Position numbers and translations under genes: made by a program
NCBI GenBank assembly: GCA_033980235.1
Contig: CM067072.1
Location: 27,000,192-27,064,191, forward strand
Length of the DNA stretch: 64,000 nucleotides
Source: Diadema setosum
Taxonomy: Eukaryota; Echinodermata; Echinoidea; Diadematoida; Diadematidae
Direction: 5' to 3'
The notes under the pieces: generated by a model
The model's input: the letters and a program-made list of their open reading frames with translations, nothing else
What the model was told of the DNA's origin: nothing
The model's database searches: none
Shown here: positions 10,101 to 22,149 of the stretch, one piece after another
Layout of the letters: each line of letters opens with the position of its first letter
Position numbering within the stretch: the first letter of the stretch is position 1

Positions 10101-12433
10101 CCAATAGCCTGAACTGTGTATGCCAGTAAATTGGTTTAGTTACATAGAGCTATACTATACGGAACCTACGGATTATTGACCAGGGTTACACGCTCTGACC
10201 GGACTATTGTGGAATCGATTTTCACCATAAAATTCGTTAATGTAAAAACAGAATAAATGCACCCCACGTCAAAAACAAAACGAACAAAAGAAAATGTTGC
10301 ATACAGACGCGATTATCGCGAAACATTTCGACACTAACATAAGCGAAGGCAATAGTCAGAGTAGAGAAAATACGTGACACTGAAGGATAACTCAATACAC
10401 ACATGGGTCAAACATTCACCTATTTGATGATAATGTTGTGAAATGTTTACAGTAGAGAGCCAAACCAACCATTGGAAATATCTGTAACCTCGCAGATATT
10501 AATGAACAAACGTGACGAGCAATTTGAAATTACGCCGTAGTGAGGCACAAAAACGTTTATAGTGTTTCGGCTTTTCCTTTCTTTTGCGCGTTTCGCACAA
10601 GCCCCTGAAACGCAGACGACAGAGTACGGAATGTATGTAATTTACGAGATCGGTATTTTAACATATCTTGATATCGAGCTATTTAAACCCGCGCATCACC
10701 GCATATGGATCAAACCATGGAGCTTCAAACTCAATACATGTGTGTCGTGAATGCTGTCTTCACGAGGCCATACGATGTGTGAGAGCCGCACGTTCCGTAT
10801 ACAAGAATGCTTTAGAGTACGCCATGTGGCTGGATACATCGTCACATTAGGATAGATGAATTGTATTGTTAATGAAAGTTTCACAGCCAGTGCTGATACA
10901 GCAGTAAATATGTTTCATAATGCCGTCATTATGATGATGACACTGGTGATTATGAACGCTAAACTAATAGATTGGCCTCATTTATTATGTAGGCATATGA
11001 TATATTGGACTATGTTTTCAAGGGCTTAATAGAAAAGTTATCAACTGCTATTGTTATTGTAATTGAGTTAAATTCATATTTTGTTCAACGATTTAAACGG
11101 AAAGCACTTTTCATCGTTATCGGTAAGTGATATATTTTTACACTTCACAATCGGCTATACCTAAGACGGATAGTATTAAGTTCCCAGCAAAGGTGCCAAT
11201 GGCTTTTTGTGTTACCGTTTTTTTCTCTCCATTACAAATAACCATGCATGATATAGAAATTATTTACATTGTGCGTATAGGATTTGATCTGTGATTGGTT
11301 GAATTGCTACCACGTGATATTTATCAATATTTTTGAAGCGCACTATACAACCATAATTCATACAGAATGTAATAAGGAACTGCTAAATCTAGCTAAATTT
11401 TCGATAGAAATAATGACGTTCCACTTATCATAAAACTGTAGCATTTTTCCCTCTTTGATATCTTATTTATGTTATTTCATTAATGTGTATACATTATACT
11501 GTACAGTTGTGTTCCGTCAGTTTTTTCCTTGTTTGTATAATATATATAATTGTTAGATTGTTTTGTTTTTCACTTTTTTTAATCAATCTCATATTGTAAG
11601 AGTGTCTTGAACTCAATACAGACAGCAATTATAATGATTATGCTAATAACGGTGTTGCCTCGCAAAAATTTTAATCAATATAATCTAAGATTATCCTTTT
11701 AAACCCATCTGCATTTTGATAGATTAATTAACCACATCGGCCCTACATACTCATCTAAGATTTTCATTCATACCATACATGCATCTTATCTATTGTTGTT
11801 TTTTACTGTTGGTTATAAATAATGTAAATAGTTTATCAACCGCTTTCGTTCAAGATTTTCGCAAATTATATCAAATGTGTATTACCTATTGTGCTTTATT
11901 GTTGATTTGTAAATAGTAGTTGCAAATTATATTTTTCTTCGTTTTCGTGTTATTACACTGTACCATTTGATTTTCCCCAATACTCTATATTTGGGTGACA
12001 TGGGAAAAAAAAAAAAAAAACATTGTCATTGTCATTGTCATTGTCATACTAAGTACGGAGCATCCCATGTCAAAATGAGGAGGAACCGATGTTAAAGCAT
12101 ACACTTCATTATTATCTAACAGAATCACGCGCGGTCTGTTTCCAGTACGTGTTTCATATACATTCGCATACGCATCGAATTTATAGAGTTATCTTTATGC
12201 GACTTCGTTTTTCACCGAGGCATGCAAATAATCTCGTACAGTGCATTCGAAAGGCATTATGACGTCAAGATATGGTTGTGATTTTCATCACCGTCAAAGC
12301 CAATTTTGCAAACACCGTTCTGATGTCCATGAAGGCTAGGCGATAAAACATGCATGTTACGTAAGGACGCATGCATGTAGGTATTAAAGGTTATAGCGAT
12401 CATGGACCTACTCTGTAATAGCATACACCAATC
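10101..12433. other. Intergenic between the two head-to-head exons; no gene seen
   Basis: AT-rich sequence. A poly-A tract at about 12005-12020 is followed by four CATTGT units. No domain-bearing frame was found on either strand. Confidence 0.5.
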
Positions 12434-12951
12434 ATGCTAGAGTCACACTCGGCCAGATTTTGTATCGGGTCCATACTACGGAATTAAAACCGTATCGACC
12501 CGGTTCGAGACGTAGAGACCCACATTTACCCGCATCGTAACCCGTGTCAATTCCTGATGGTTTTCGGTGGCTATATACGATACGGCGGTGAAAATTTTTT
12601 GGTCATGTTCAAAATTTTCTCAGGGATTTCAATTCCGTATTGATATCCGAATTGACCCGGTTCGAACCGCACTGACTCGCATCGACCCGCTGCAACCCGC
12701 AGCGTAAAACCCTTGCCGTATATACCGCATTGCCTTCATGTAATGGATGATGACAAGGTTTACGGTACGGGTCGAAGCGGGTTGACACGGGTCGACAGAG
12801 GTCGAAAAGGATTCAGTAAGGATTTATTAAGCGGATTTTTATACGGTTCGATACGAGTCAATATGGGTCTCTACGGCTCGTGAACCGGGTCGATACGGTT
12901 TTAATTCCTTATGGACCCGGTTCGAAATCCGGCCGTGTGTGACTGTAGCAT
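12434..12951. mobile_element. Foldback MITE with long terminal inverted repeats
   Basis: The left end ATGCTAGAGTCACACTCGGC and the complement of the right end (ATGCTACAGTCACACACGGC) match over at least 100 bp, including GGAATTAAAACCGTATCGAC and CCGGTTCG. The centre carries GGTCATGTTCAAAATTTTC, resembling the centre of the 2336-3414 elements. A further related scrap (CCGGCCGTGTGACG) lies at 13017-13030. No coding sequence is present. Confidence 0.8.
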
Positions 12952-14047
12952 AAATTACCCTCCATTCCGGGACTAATCCGGCTCATTTTCACTCGGATCA
13001 AATCCGTTTTGTGACCCGGCCGTGTGACGTACTCTAGCAATAGTCACACGAATGCCCAGACTCAGACATTATTGCACCAGAGTTTGATGCTCCTAAATTG
13101 TATCATTATACACCTTGCAATAAGTCTAAGGTAAATCATTCATTGTACCTCTTTAAACAGTATCCATGTGGTGTAGCGAAACAACATGAGAAGCAGTTAA
13201 TGAAAACAAAACAACAGTAACAAAAATACAAATTTGATGTATTGCATTGATTATAGGTCTTAATTCCAGTTGTATGATTTTACCGAATGAAGGAAAGCTA
13301 TCATTATGTTGATTTGGCCTTCAAAACTGTCAACAGGGCCAAAAATTCATATCTCTTGTTGTTACTGAAAAGTATACATCTCATGAAAATTGGTAGGTCT
13401 TGTTGAGGTGGGTTTAACGATGTTCTGTTTCAACATTTGGGAGTGCCTATTGTGCCATGTAAAGAAGTTCATACAAAAATGACGCGGTTGTCAGAACTTG
13501 CCTCTCAGACACACATGGAGAGACAAGTCGCTATTCTGATCATTATTCGATCTCTATTCACTACTCGCGTTCATTGTTTTGTTTAACGGTTTAATAATGT
13601 TTAATTTGATGTATTGTTTATCTATGTCTGTTTTATAAACACTATTCATTTAAATCATGGACTAAGTTTTCACGTCACTTAATAGTGGATATAAGTCTCC
13701 TGCTCAGCAGTCATGCAAACGTAAGAGAAAGTTCCCATTGAGACACGAACATTTTTGATGACGAACGTTGGATGAGCATTGTCAATTTTAGAATGTAAAA
13801 GACGGCTGTTTCAATGAATAGCTGGGAATTTTGAATGATATCAATTCATCTAAATGTAAGATGTATATATAGGCCTATTACCACGATAAAGGCAATGGAT
13901 TGGCAATTAAAGCAGAAATGACTGATGTAGCTCAACGATAACACGCAACTGTGATTACATAGATTGACGCATGGTGTGTGAGAAACCACACAAAATTAGT
14001 ATATTTTTATTTCAATTATAGGTTTTGTTTTTGTATGCGTGATAAAA
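12952..14047. other. No gene seen
   Basis: AT-rich intergenic sequence between the head-to-head exons, with no recognisable coding sequence. Confidence 0.45.
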
Positions 14048-14126
14048 TCGTCTGTTGAGAATGATAAGGGCAACAAAACCCATAGGAGACAACATCAGCA
14101 ATGCCCTTCTCATTCTCAACAGACGA
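14048..14126. mobile_element. Hairpin MITE, copy 2
   Basis: Arms TCGTCTGTTGAGAATGATAA (plus GGGC) and their complement GCCCTTCTCATTCTCAACAG (plus ACGA) are nearly perfect. They match the arms of the element at 8765-8852, while the loop differs. Confidence 0.8.
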
Positions 14127-15673
14127 AATGCAATGGAATATGGTACAATCGCAATGTTTAGGCCCTTTTACATGAATTCAAGTTTTTCAAAGCATAAGAT
14201 AATTCCCAATTTGCCATTAAACCTGTAAAACAAATGCAGAATAAGGAAAAATAATTAATATGCTAAGATAACACATTGTTTGATATCTTCAGGTCATTTA
14301 GCATTTTCGCTGTGCCTCAAAATAGTCGTCATAATTTGTCATTTTTCATTAATGCCTTGTATAAAAACAACACGTTAGTTTTCTATATCGAAATTATTGT
14401 GGCTATGATGACAATACTGCAAACTCATAGATGAGACTTTTATGGTGCTTTTACTGAGCTTTCACCCATGGGGCAATATTCTTGGTCATTATCTGACACT
14501 AAATTATGCAGTCTTCGCATTCTTGATTTTTTGATCGTGTTAGCTTTAACTTTTACACCGATTGTGCGATTTCACTGAGTCGATTTCATTTATAAAAGAA
14601 AGCTCCTTTGCTTTCATTATACATGTTCAGATAGTACATTAATTTTACTCTTCCATTCTTTTTTTTTTTCTTGATTGTTTTTTATGGCCGCTTGTCCATT
14701 TACTTTTCCATGAATTTCAAAATACTTCACGTAAAACGCGTTATTACCTTCGAGAGAATACTGTGTTCTGCCCAAACACTCTTGACGTCATAATGTCTGC
14801 AATAAAGACACGAAGGGATATTGCCATGCTATATGACATATAACTGCGATCACTACGTGCTCTCTTGTTCCGCTTCGATTGCGCCGACGTGTAAATTCCC
14901 ATGGCGCAAGCCGTCTGATATTGCCTATCACGTGGAAGTGTGGAAAGCCGTGGCGTGCTGTGTGTGTTCGTTTGTGTCGGCGTGGAAATGCACTTCGATA
15001 TCATAGCGGATACCTTCCCCCACTTGGACCGCAGGATGCCAGGCGACCCCGCGCGGGTTCACGTGGTTTGATGACGTAGACGCATAAGGATATGCGGGTC
15101 CAACGCGCGTGGAAGCATAGACGTTCCTGCGAACCGCAAAGCAAGCCATCACACTTTGCGAGTATTGTGCTCGTGCCAGAAGCGATTGTAACAAAAGACA
15201 ATTAGGCCTACTACGTACCTTCAGCTGTAGTTTATACGAGTACAATATCGTGTAGTCTCAAAATGTAAGTTATTCTCGAAACAGAACCTCGTGTTGTTGT
15301 TGTTTTTTTTGTAAGATTAGCAAAGCACTTGAAAGAAACATCAACTTGGTTCAATTTTTGTAATTATACAATACAATCTACCTGTCCCCACAAGGGGTTT
15401 GTATTACATGTGAATGGTTTGTCAAAATGAATTGAAATTGAAATACAAATTGAAGAATCCCACCAATAAAATGAAGGGCCTTGGTCTATGAGGATTTCGC
15501 TCTCCTCATGAGCTTGAGTCCAGGGAGGGGAAGTTATAATTATGTAATCAAGGACCATTCAAGGTATTCGGTTGTTTGTGAGCATGGTCGAACAGAATGC
15601 TTAATGAATTACGGGCGCTGTTCATTCATGCATGCACTGTAGATCGTATGATATAGCGGATGGAGGATTGGCA
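14127..15673. other. No gene seen
   Basis: AT-rich, with a poly-T tract near 14659. A more GC-balanced patch at about 14860-15180 has overlapping open frames on both strands, but none shows a recognisable domain or splice-supported structure. Confidence 0.4.
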
Positions 15674-15719
15674 GATCTAGGCAGGGAGGTGAGACAAAAC
15701 TCACCTCCCTGATCTAGGC
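15674..15719. mobile_element. 28-bp palindrome flanked by 9-bp direct repeats
   Basis: The sequence AGGGAGGTGAG, then ACAAAA, then CTCACCTCCCT (15683-15710) is a perfect inverted repeat with 11-bp arms. It is flanked on each side by the exact 9-mer GATCTAGGC (15674-15682 and 15711-15719), which looks like a target-site duplication around an extremely short internally deleted element. Confidence 0.6.
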
Positions 15720-16629
15720 CCTTTAGAATAACATGACACAGCTTTTAACCACCTCATTTTGGTTTAACGTAGGGGTATAGGTAGTTTTCGCCGGGAGTCG
15801 TAATGAAGTGACTAATATGGTCATTGCTACCGTTTACGACCGCGCTAGTTGTTTCTGAATAAGGCCGGCCCCTATTGAGAATCGGCCTTTATAAGAAGTC
15901 CGATTGCTTGCCCGTTTAATTTTGTCATACTTGTCACCACTGAGAGCTGGAGTTCACAGGAAAACATAGTCCTATATAGGCTTCACTGTACACAAGACAC
16001 TGCATTTGTAATAACAGTTACTAAGTACAATCGAAACAGCACTAAAACATTGCCCCAAAGTACTGTTTTGAATAGGATGTAGAAAAGGTAAAAATCATAT
16101 TTCAATGGTCATATCCCCACTCAAAAATGACAATATCTCTAATAACCTGATGATGACTAGCTGATCAGTATATACCATCGATCGCCCCTGCTTGAAACAA
16201 TTCTGCATGGGAGATAAATCATATTAACTATGAAATAGGCATGGTAGTAATCTTGCGTTGTGGAAATGAGCGAATTCTGTGGAGCTCATTGGCAATGACG
16301 ACAAAACGCAGTGTAGAACAAACAAACAAATGCATACAGTTTACTATTTCGTTGTTCATATAGCCTCTCACGTTATGGGTCGGGACAGCTGGTATCCGCG
16401 TGTGATTTGAATGACCACCCATAGTGTATTACTATGTAGTGTAGAATTTGATATTCTTTCGTCGTTTCGTAAAAGATTGGTGTATTTAGTGCATTCTTTA
16501 TTTCTTGTTTTACTCCGCAAGTGATAAAGTGAACGCAGATAGCAAGATTGCAGCTCCTCGCACTATTATCATTCGAGCGGCAAAACTCTTGTGATCCTTG
16601 TTAGCTCACAGGCGATGAGCGTACACAGT
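15720..16629. other. No gene seen
   Basis: Upstream intergenic sequence of the plus-strand gene, with no recognisable gene or repeat. Confidence 0.4.
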
Positions 16630-16953
16630 TCAACGCCTAGCCTGCAGTCCACAACGCATGCGCATTATTAATCTTCAAGCTACTTTGATGTATTTAGCGT
16701 GGAGGAGCGATCTGCAGTTTACAACACACGTACGCCGCCGCGCCGCGCCGCCGCTACAATAGTAATTTATTCAATTCAATGACGAGCTAGCCCGCGTGTG
16801 TGTACTGAACCTTTAGCTAACATTATGGAACGCAACGACTATTACTATTAGGCGGCTTCGCGTGTTTACTCCATCTACAGAAAACAAGTATATAACTCAA
16901 CATTGACTTTTTGTCAACCTTAACCGTTGTTCTACTGGATTCTGATCGAAGAT
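16630..16953 (+). promoter_or_regulatory. SAMD1: Putative promoter and 5-prime leader of the SAMD1-like gene
   Basis: Aligned with the reverse complement of 9870-10100. It carries ACAACGCATGCGCATTATTA (16651-16670, NRF1-like core), a CCG-rich stretch at 16733-16755 and TTCAATGACGAGC. The start codon at 16954 (GATATGGCTGC) is preferred over an upstream in-frame ATG at 16927, because the context and the protein start (MAAV) match the minus-strand copy. The transcription start cannot be fixed from sequence. Confidence 0.5.
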
Positions 16954-17559
16954 ATGGCTGCGGTTGATCTTCAAGCTGTGATTCTCGATGCCATTGACTC
17001 TTTGCGAAAGCGCAAAGCTCGACCCGACTTGGAGCGAATTTGTCACATGGTGGAGCGTAAAAATGGCATTCGCAGCATGGACGTGATTCGGGAGTTGAAT
17101 CAAATGGTGGACGCGGAAACCGTCATCAAAGTCGATTACAAAGGTAACACCAGCTACAGAAATGCCGCCAAATGGTGCAGAAGTCGCCTAAGTGGATCTC
17201 AGCTCAATTCCAGCGATGCCACGCGAGCTATTCTTGCTGCGATCGAGAAACTAACGGCCAAAGACGAGTCTACTCGCTCGGGACAGGCCCAAAGTCTTCC
17301 TCAGTCTCGCAAAGCTGACCGCGCGCCTGAAGAGGGTGGAGCGACTTTGGAGGAGATCGAGAAGTTTTTCGTTGATGAGGACCCCGACACAAAATTCACC
17401 CACAGCTATCTGCAGGAGGCAGTCAAAAGAGAAGTCAGTGTAGGAAGTCTTGTTATGTCTCAGAACGGCAATTACTTGCTGGCAAAATTGTCATCAAGTG
17501 ATAAAATCGAGAACCACGTCCCAAAAGCGAAACGGGGTCGCCCACCCTTGAAACGAAAG
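16954..17559 (+). CDS. SAMD1: SAMD1/KAT6A-like gene, exon 1: two winged-helix domains
   Basis: Encodes residues 1-202 of an inferred 532-residue nuclear protein. Winged helix 1 (about 5-75) contains RKARPDLERIC and YKGNTSYRNAAKW, closely matching SAMD1 and the KAT6A N-terminus; in those families this domain binds unmethylated CpG islands. Winged helix 2 (about 125-187; LEEIEKFF, FTHSYLQEAVKRE, GNYLLAK) resembles the H15 domain of KAT6A. The exon ends with basic KRGRPPLKRK. The donor AAG followed by GTTGGT at 17560 leaves phase 0, fitting the phase-0 acceptor at 34916; a rival donor (GTATGA at 17564) would break that frame. Reading through the donor gives a stop at 17577, so an unspliced transcript would encode a winged-helix-only protein. 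The exon is about 99% identical to the inverted copy at 9184-9786 over 443 bp. SAMD1 orthology rests on the C-terminal SAM domain; the PHD fingers point to KAT6A. Confidence 0.88.
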
Positions 17560-20500
17560 GTTGGTATGAAAAGTTGACTCTTTTTAGTCAGAATGTGCTC
17601 TCATCTTGGGAATGCGCATACTGTGGGCGGAACCTTTCTAGTATATATAATGTAGCCATCTTTTGGTATTACATTTTTTTTTTGTATTACATCACCATTC
17701 TCATGGCATATAATGATAATGTAGTAAATCTATTGCCTTTTAGGTAGGGTTCTTTGTCCTTAACTTTACATAAAAATTATCATGAACGCGCCCCCTTGTT
17801 TTATAATCAACCGGAAACGGCATATAGGTCTCCTCAAGATTCGATTCTCACTATCGTCATCAATAAAATAACTAGGTATTATCCATTTTGAACAACACAT
17901 GCATTCAGAATATCAATATCAGACAATAAAATTTATGATGTGCCTCACCCGGCCCCATCTACCTTAAGGGCCTACATCTTACTGTTTCAATAGTAACGAA
18001 TATTGTAAAGTCTGATACCTACCAACACGGCTTTGCTCTCTAACATGAGGAGCAGCCACAACTGTACGTATTATGTCAACATTACTTTCTCTTACCCTTT
18101 CGTTGTTCGTATGACGTCACAATTTGTGAAGGGAGACACGATGTGAGCTTCCCGAATGAGATGAAGGAAACTATCGGTGAACAACGTGCATAGTCGAGTG
18201 TTTGGCAGTAGCACGAGTTACCATTTCGGGTTTTCTCAAATCCGCATGGCGTTTGCGGTGGTGCATGGCCGGATATTGCATGAAATCATATTTAGCTGAT
18301 GTAAAGATGATTGAAGATAGAGATTATCTACATTTGAATTGGACTTGAAATCCTGTCGTTTCATTTTGAACTGTTCAGCGATATTTTATTGCATGTCGGT
18401 CAGCCATAACGTCCGTTGTTCCCTAATCTGCCGCGACATGAATGCGGGGGTGAATCCTTGATTCGCTTTAACTATCTACACTTCTTGGATGAGGTGACAA
18501 TTAAGGCGCGCTGCGCGGGAAGCAATGGTGCATATCAAACCATGCTAAAAGCGCTTTGCTCTTTTTGTTTTCTTGTTAGGACTATTCCTTTTAACACGCT
18601 ATGCACACAATGTCTCGTCTTCTCAAACTTGGATGACTTACAACAACAGCAGCAAACGTGGATTTTAGAATTCAGGTCTACTGGATAATCAAACCATCAA
18701 GAAAGATTAACAACAATTCGTGTTTTTACAGCAAATTGCGGACATTGCAAGAACTATAAGATCAGGGAGGTGGGAAGAGAAGATAGCTGTAATACTGTAT
18801 TACGCACATGTCATGCGCGCTCCAAACACAGCTGATTGCCTAATATCATTTTGATTTAGCGATGTAAATACTGGAATCTCCGAGTCAACTCGTTGCTGTC
18901 ATTTTCCTGTCCGTTTCTCACTTTTTTTTAGGTTGCCAAAGTGAATGCCTATAGTATTTTTTTTTCCATCCGTCCCACCGTTCTTTGTGGCCACACGACA
19001 CACCCACTCCTGCCCTTATTTATACACGCACACGCACTTCCGCGTGGTCAGGCTAGTTAAAGTGTAAGCTCGCCTCTCAAAAGAAAAAAGAAAAAAAAGA
19101 AGGTTTTATCCTTGGTATTTGTACACAATAAAACGGAAGTAAATGATTTAAAGGCGCATGGTGTAGATGATATTGTTTCGTTGTGGTTGCTCTATTCTTG
19201 CGTGACGCATTAGAGACACGTAGCTGAGATATATCTCCACATTGCTATTGTGTTTTAATGGACAGAAAAAAAGTAAGTCGCAGGAGAATAGTATTGTTGA
19301 ATACAAGAAGAAAAATTTACACTGAATTCAATGAGTAAATACTTAGTCGCAAGTCTTGTTTGTTTGTTTGTATGTTTGTGTGTGTTTTGGGAAGCAGATT
19401 CTAGAATGACGTTACAATCAGTTATGATTTGAAACCAAGACCTTTATTACTAACGATCGAATGTATGTAGTTTATCAGAGCGTTTCCCGCAAACAGCAAA
19501 TATTATGGATGGAAAGATACGAGTGACCTCGCATTTTTCTTTTTAGTTCAGTCTCCTTGTAAAAATAAAAATGTTTTAAATTAGTGGTGAACGTGATGAC
19601 AAATACCACCATTAATAGCCGCCGTTGATTATATTAGTTACAACGAATGAGAATTGGTTTGATAATAAGATAATAGTAATCATGATTGGTCTGATGATTT
19701 AAGGTAATAAAACATAATTCATGTACAAAATAAATACCCATGCAGCACGTGATGCTAACTCTATTGTAATAATGACGCATGCAATAAAACAGCATGCAGG
19801 CAAAAACGTGTTCCACTGGAATCTGGAAACTAAAGTATGCATGTATCTGTGTGGTGCTTTAGGGAGTATAAAGTCCCAGATCAATTCTCGACTTTAAATC
19901 GAATGTTCGCAAACAACCGACGCAAATGCGAGTTTTTAACGCGTAAAAGAGCTGAAAACCCCGGTGTTAGTGGAGGAAAAAACACCAAACGAAACTAGCA
20001 AACAAAGAAACCTTGTGACCCCATATCTATTCCGTGATAGCAAATTCGTCTGCTTGCGCGCCATACACTGTAATCGATGGAGATTTGGGCCTATTTCCCT
20101 TCCGCACAGATCGAATTTTGTCTCACATTATTATCCCACTCCAGCCACGATCGAACACTGATCGGTTTATGTACATACAACAATAACGCGCCTGCCTCGC
20201 TCGCGAGCCAGTCGGAGCTTTCCTATGACGTCATCAACCATTACGCGCTGGCGTTCACAAATCCTAGACACGTTCTATTTCATCTCCCCCCCCCCCCCCT
20301 CCCTCTCTCTCTTCAAGACCTTCTTCAACCGAGACACGTTATGAACACAAGAGAAACGCGCACTCTATGAATGGCGGCTTGCCCCGCGCTTTCTATGATG
20401 CCAAGATATCAATGTGAAGTACAATGTACTGGTATGCAAAATCGAGAGGAATGAAGGAAAACAAAGTCACACCGAACACCCTGTATTGCGATAATTTCTC

Positions 20501-22075
20501 GCACGATTTTGTCGAGACGATTAGAATAAACCCATATCACGCGCTGCTGTCGCATACCTTAATTTAACTCACATGTTAATATCATAAGAAAGGTATTCTT
20601 ATTGTATACCACTTGCAGTTTCATAATAAAAAAAAGGATATAATATTGAGTGTTGTGTCTTTTTATAGAGCTGTTTAACGCAATACGCTATTCTCTGCGT
20701 TTCTCCGTCTGTCGGTAGCGCCTTTCCAATAACCTGTACGTGTATCACTGGTGCTACAGGCAAGCAAAGTTATTGTGTGTATAATTTTAACGATGAGCGA
20801 AGCCATTATGATAGAAGGCACACAGAATGAAATGGCGTCATTGGGCCTAAACGGTCATTTCGTCCAAGGATAATTCAGGGTGCGCCCGGGATTTTATTTT
20901 TTTGCTTCTCTGCGCTTTCTTTTCTTCACTGTGTAATTACACATGCACAGGAAAACCAGTGGCAGAAATACATGTAACTATAACGAACGAAGCGAATGTA
21001 ACTTAATGACCGCGTAAAAACGCCCAGAGAATGGGTTTAGAGCGTATATTTGCGAACTGTGTGAAGAGAAGGATGAGTATTTCCATTCTTCTTTTCAGAT
21101 GAAGTGTAAATATTTGATTTGTTGCTCCATGTTTTACAGTCATACGAAAAGACGCGGAATACTCGGCCACATGTCGCCACAAAACACACTGATTAGCAGA
21201 CGATCATTCAAAGTGGTAAATTAAGCCCCGTCTTAACAAAGGTATATTCTCGATTAGCAAAGACACCGTGAATGAAATAAAGTTTCACTTCAATGCAATG
21301 CTAAGTTTTACCAAGTTATTTACGTTGCATGAAATGAAAACAACGACTTTTTATCAGAGTAACTAATGTATATGAACATGGAATATCAGTGATGATCATG
21401 GTGCGCATAATTTAGATTGAATGTTCTAAAAAAAAAGTCATAGTTATATGCCAAATAGACGCACATAGATGATCCTAATCAAGAAGATTACGTCCGATCT
21501 TTGACGGATTTTGATAAAATGATTTATGAGGTATGCGTAGTGAGTTAGCATCCAGTGCGAATGAAATCCCAAACCGGCTTTTCATTTTTTTTAACTGTCG
21601 TCATGGATGATGAGAGTGAAAGATAGGAAAGTAATATAGCAATTCTTATTATGTTACATTAGTAATTGTCGTGTGAGTTTCGTAACTAGTATTATACTCC
21701 TTATTCAAAGAGCACTCGTAGTGTATGAAACTCTGTTGCATTTTTTTCTTGTCGCAGACCAGTTTATTTTTCCCCTACAAATTAGAAGATAAAAAGCGCT
21801 TCTGAGAAGGAAAGAACGGTACCATGCATGTAAAAAATGTGTTGGATTTATTCTTGTTCTGATTTCCATAAGAATCCACAAACATAAATCAACGAGCTGA
21901 AAATGTGCGCACAATATTGTAAAGGCAATGTCTATACGATTTTCATAATTTTACAGCATGTAGTGAATAAATTGACAACTCCATGCATAGATTTGTTGAA
22001 TGTATTGTGGTCCTTGAGCAGAGAAGCCAATACTCTAAAAAAAAAATAAATGAATAAATTACAGTGCATGCGAAA

Positions 22076-22149
22076 GCCGCGGTCAAAAGATCGAGATCTC
22101 CAAGATCGCGATCTTAAATTTCGCGATCTTTTGCCAGTGTGACCGCGGG
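22076..22149. repeat. Short foldback with CCGCGGTC ends
   Basis: CCGCGGTC near 22078 pairs with GACCGCGG near 22141, and the interior AAAAGATCG, AAGATCGCGATCTT and CGATCTTTT blocks are self-complementary. This is probably a tiny MITE. Confidence 0.55.

Noticed and set aside
14744..15245. Overlapping frames near 15 kb as a gene
   Set aside because: Frames on both strands overlap, none exceeds about 105 residues and no domain or splice support was seen.
17560..17577. True C-terminus of a short single-exon winged-helix gene
   Set aside because: The donor at 17560 is at the same position and phase as in the inverted copy, and the PHD/SAM exons continue in phase; kept only as a possible isoform.
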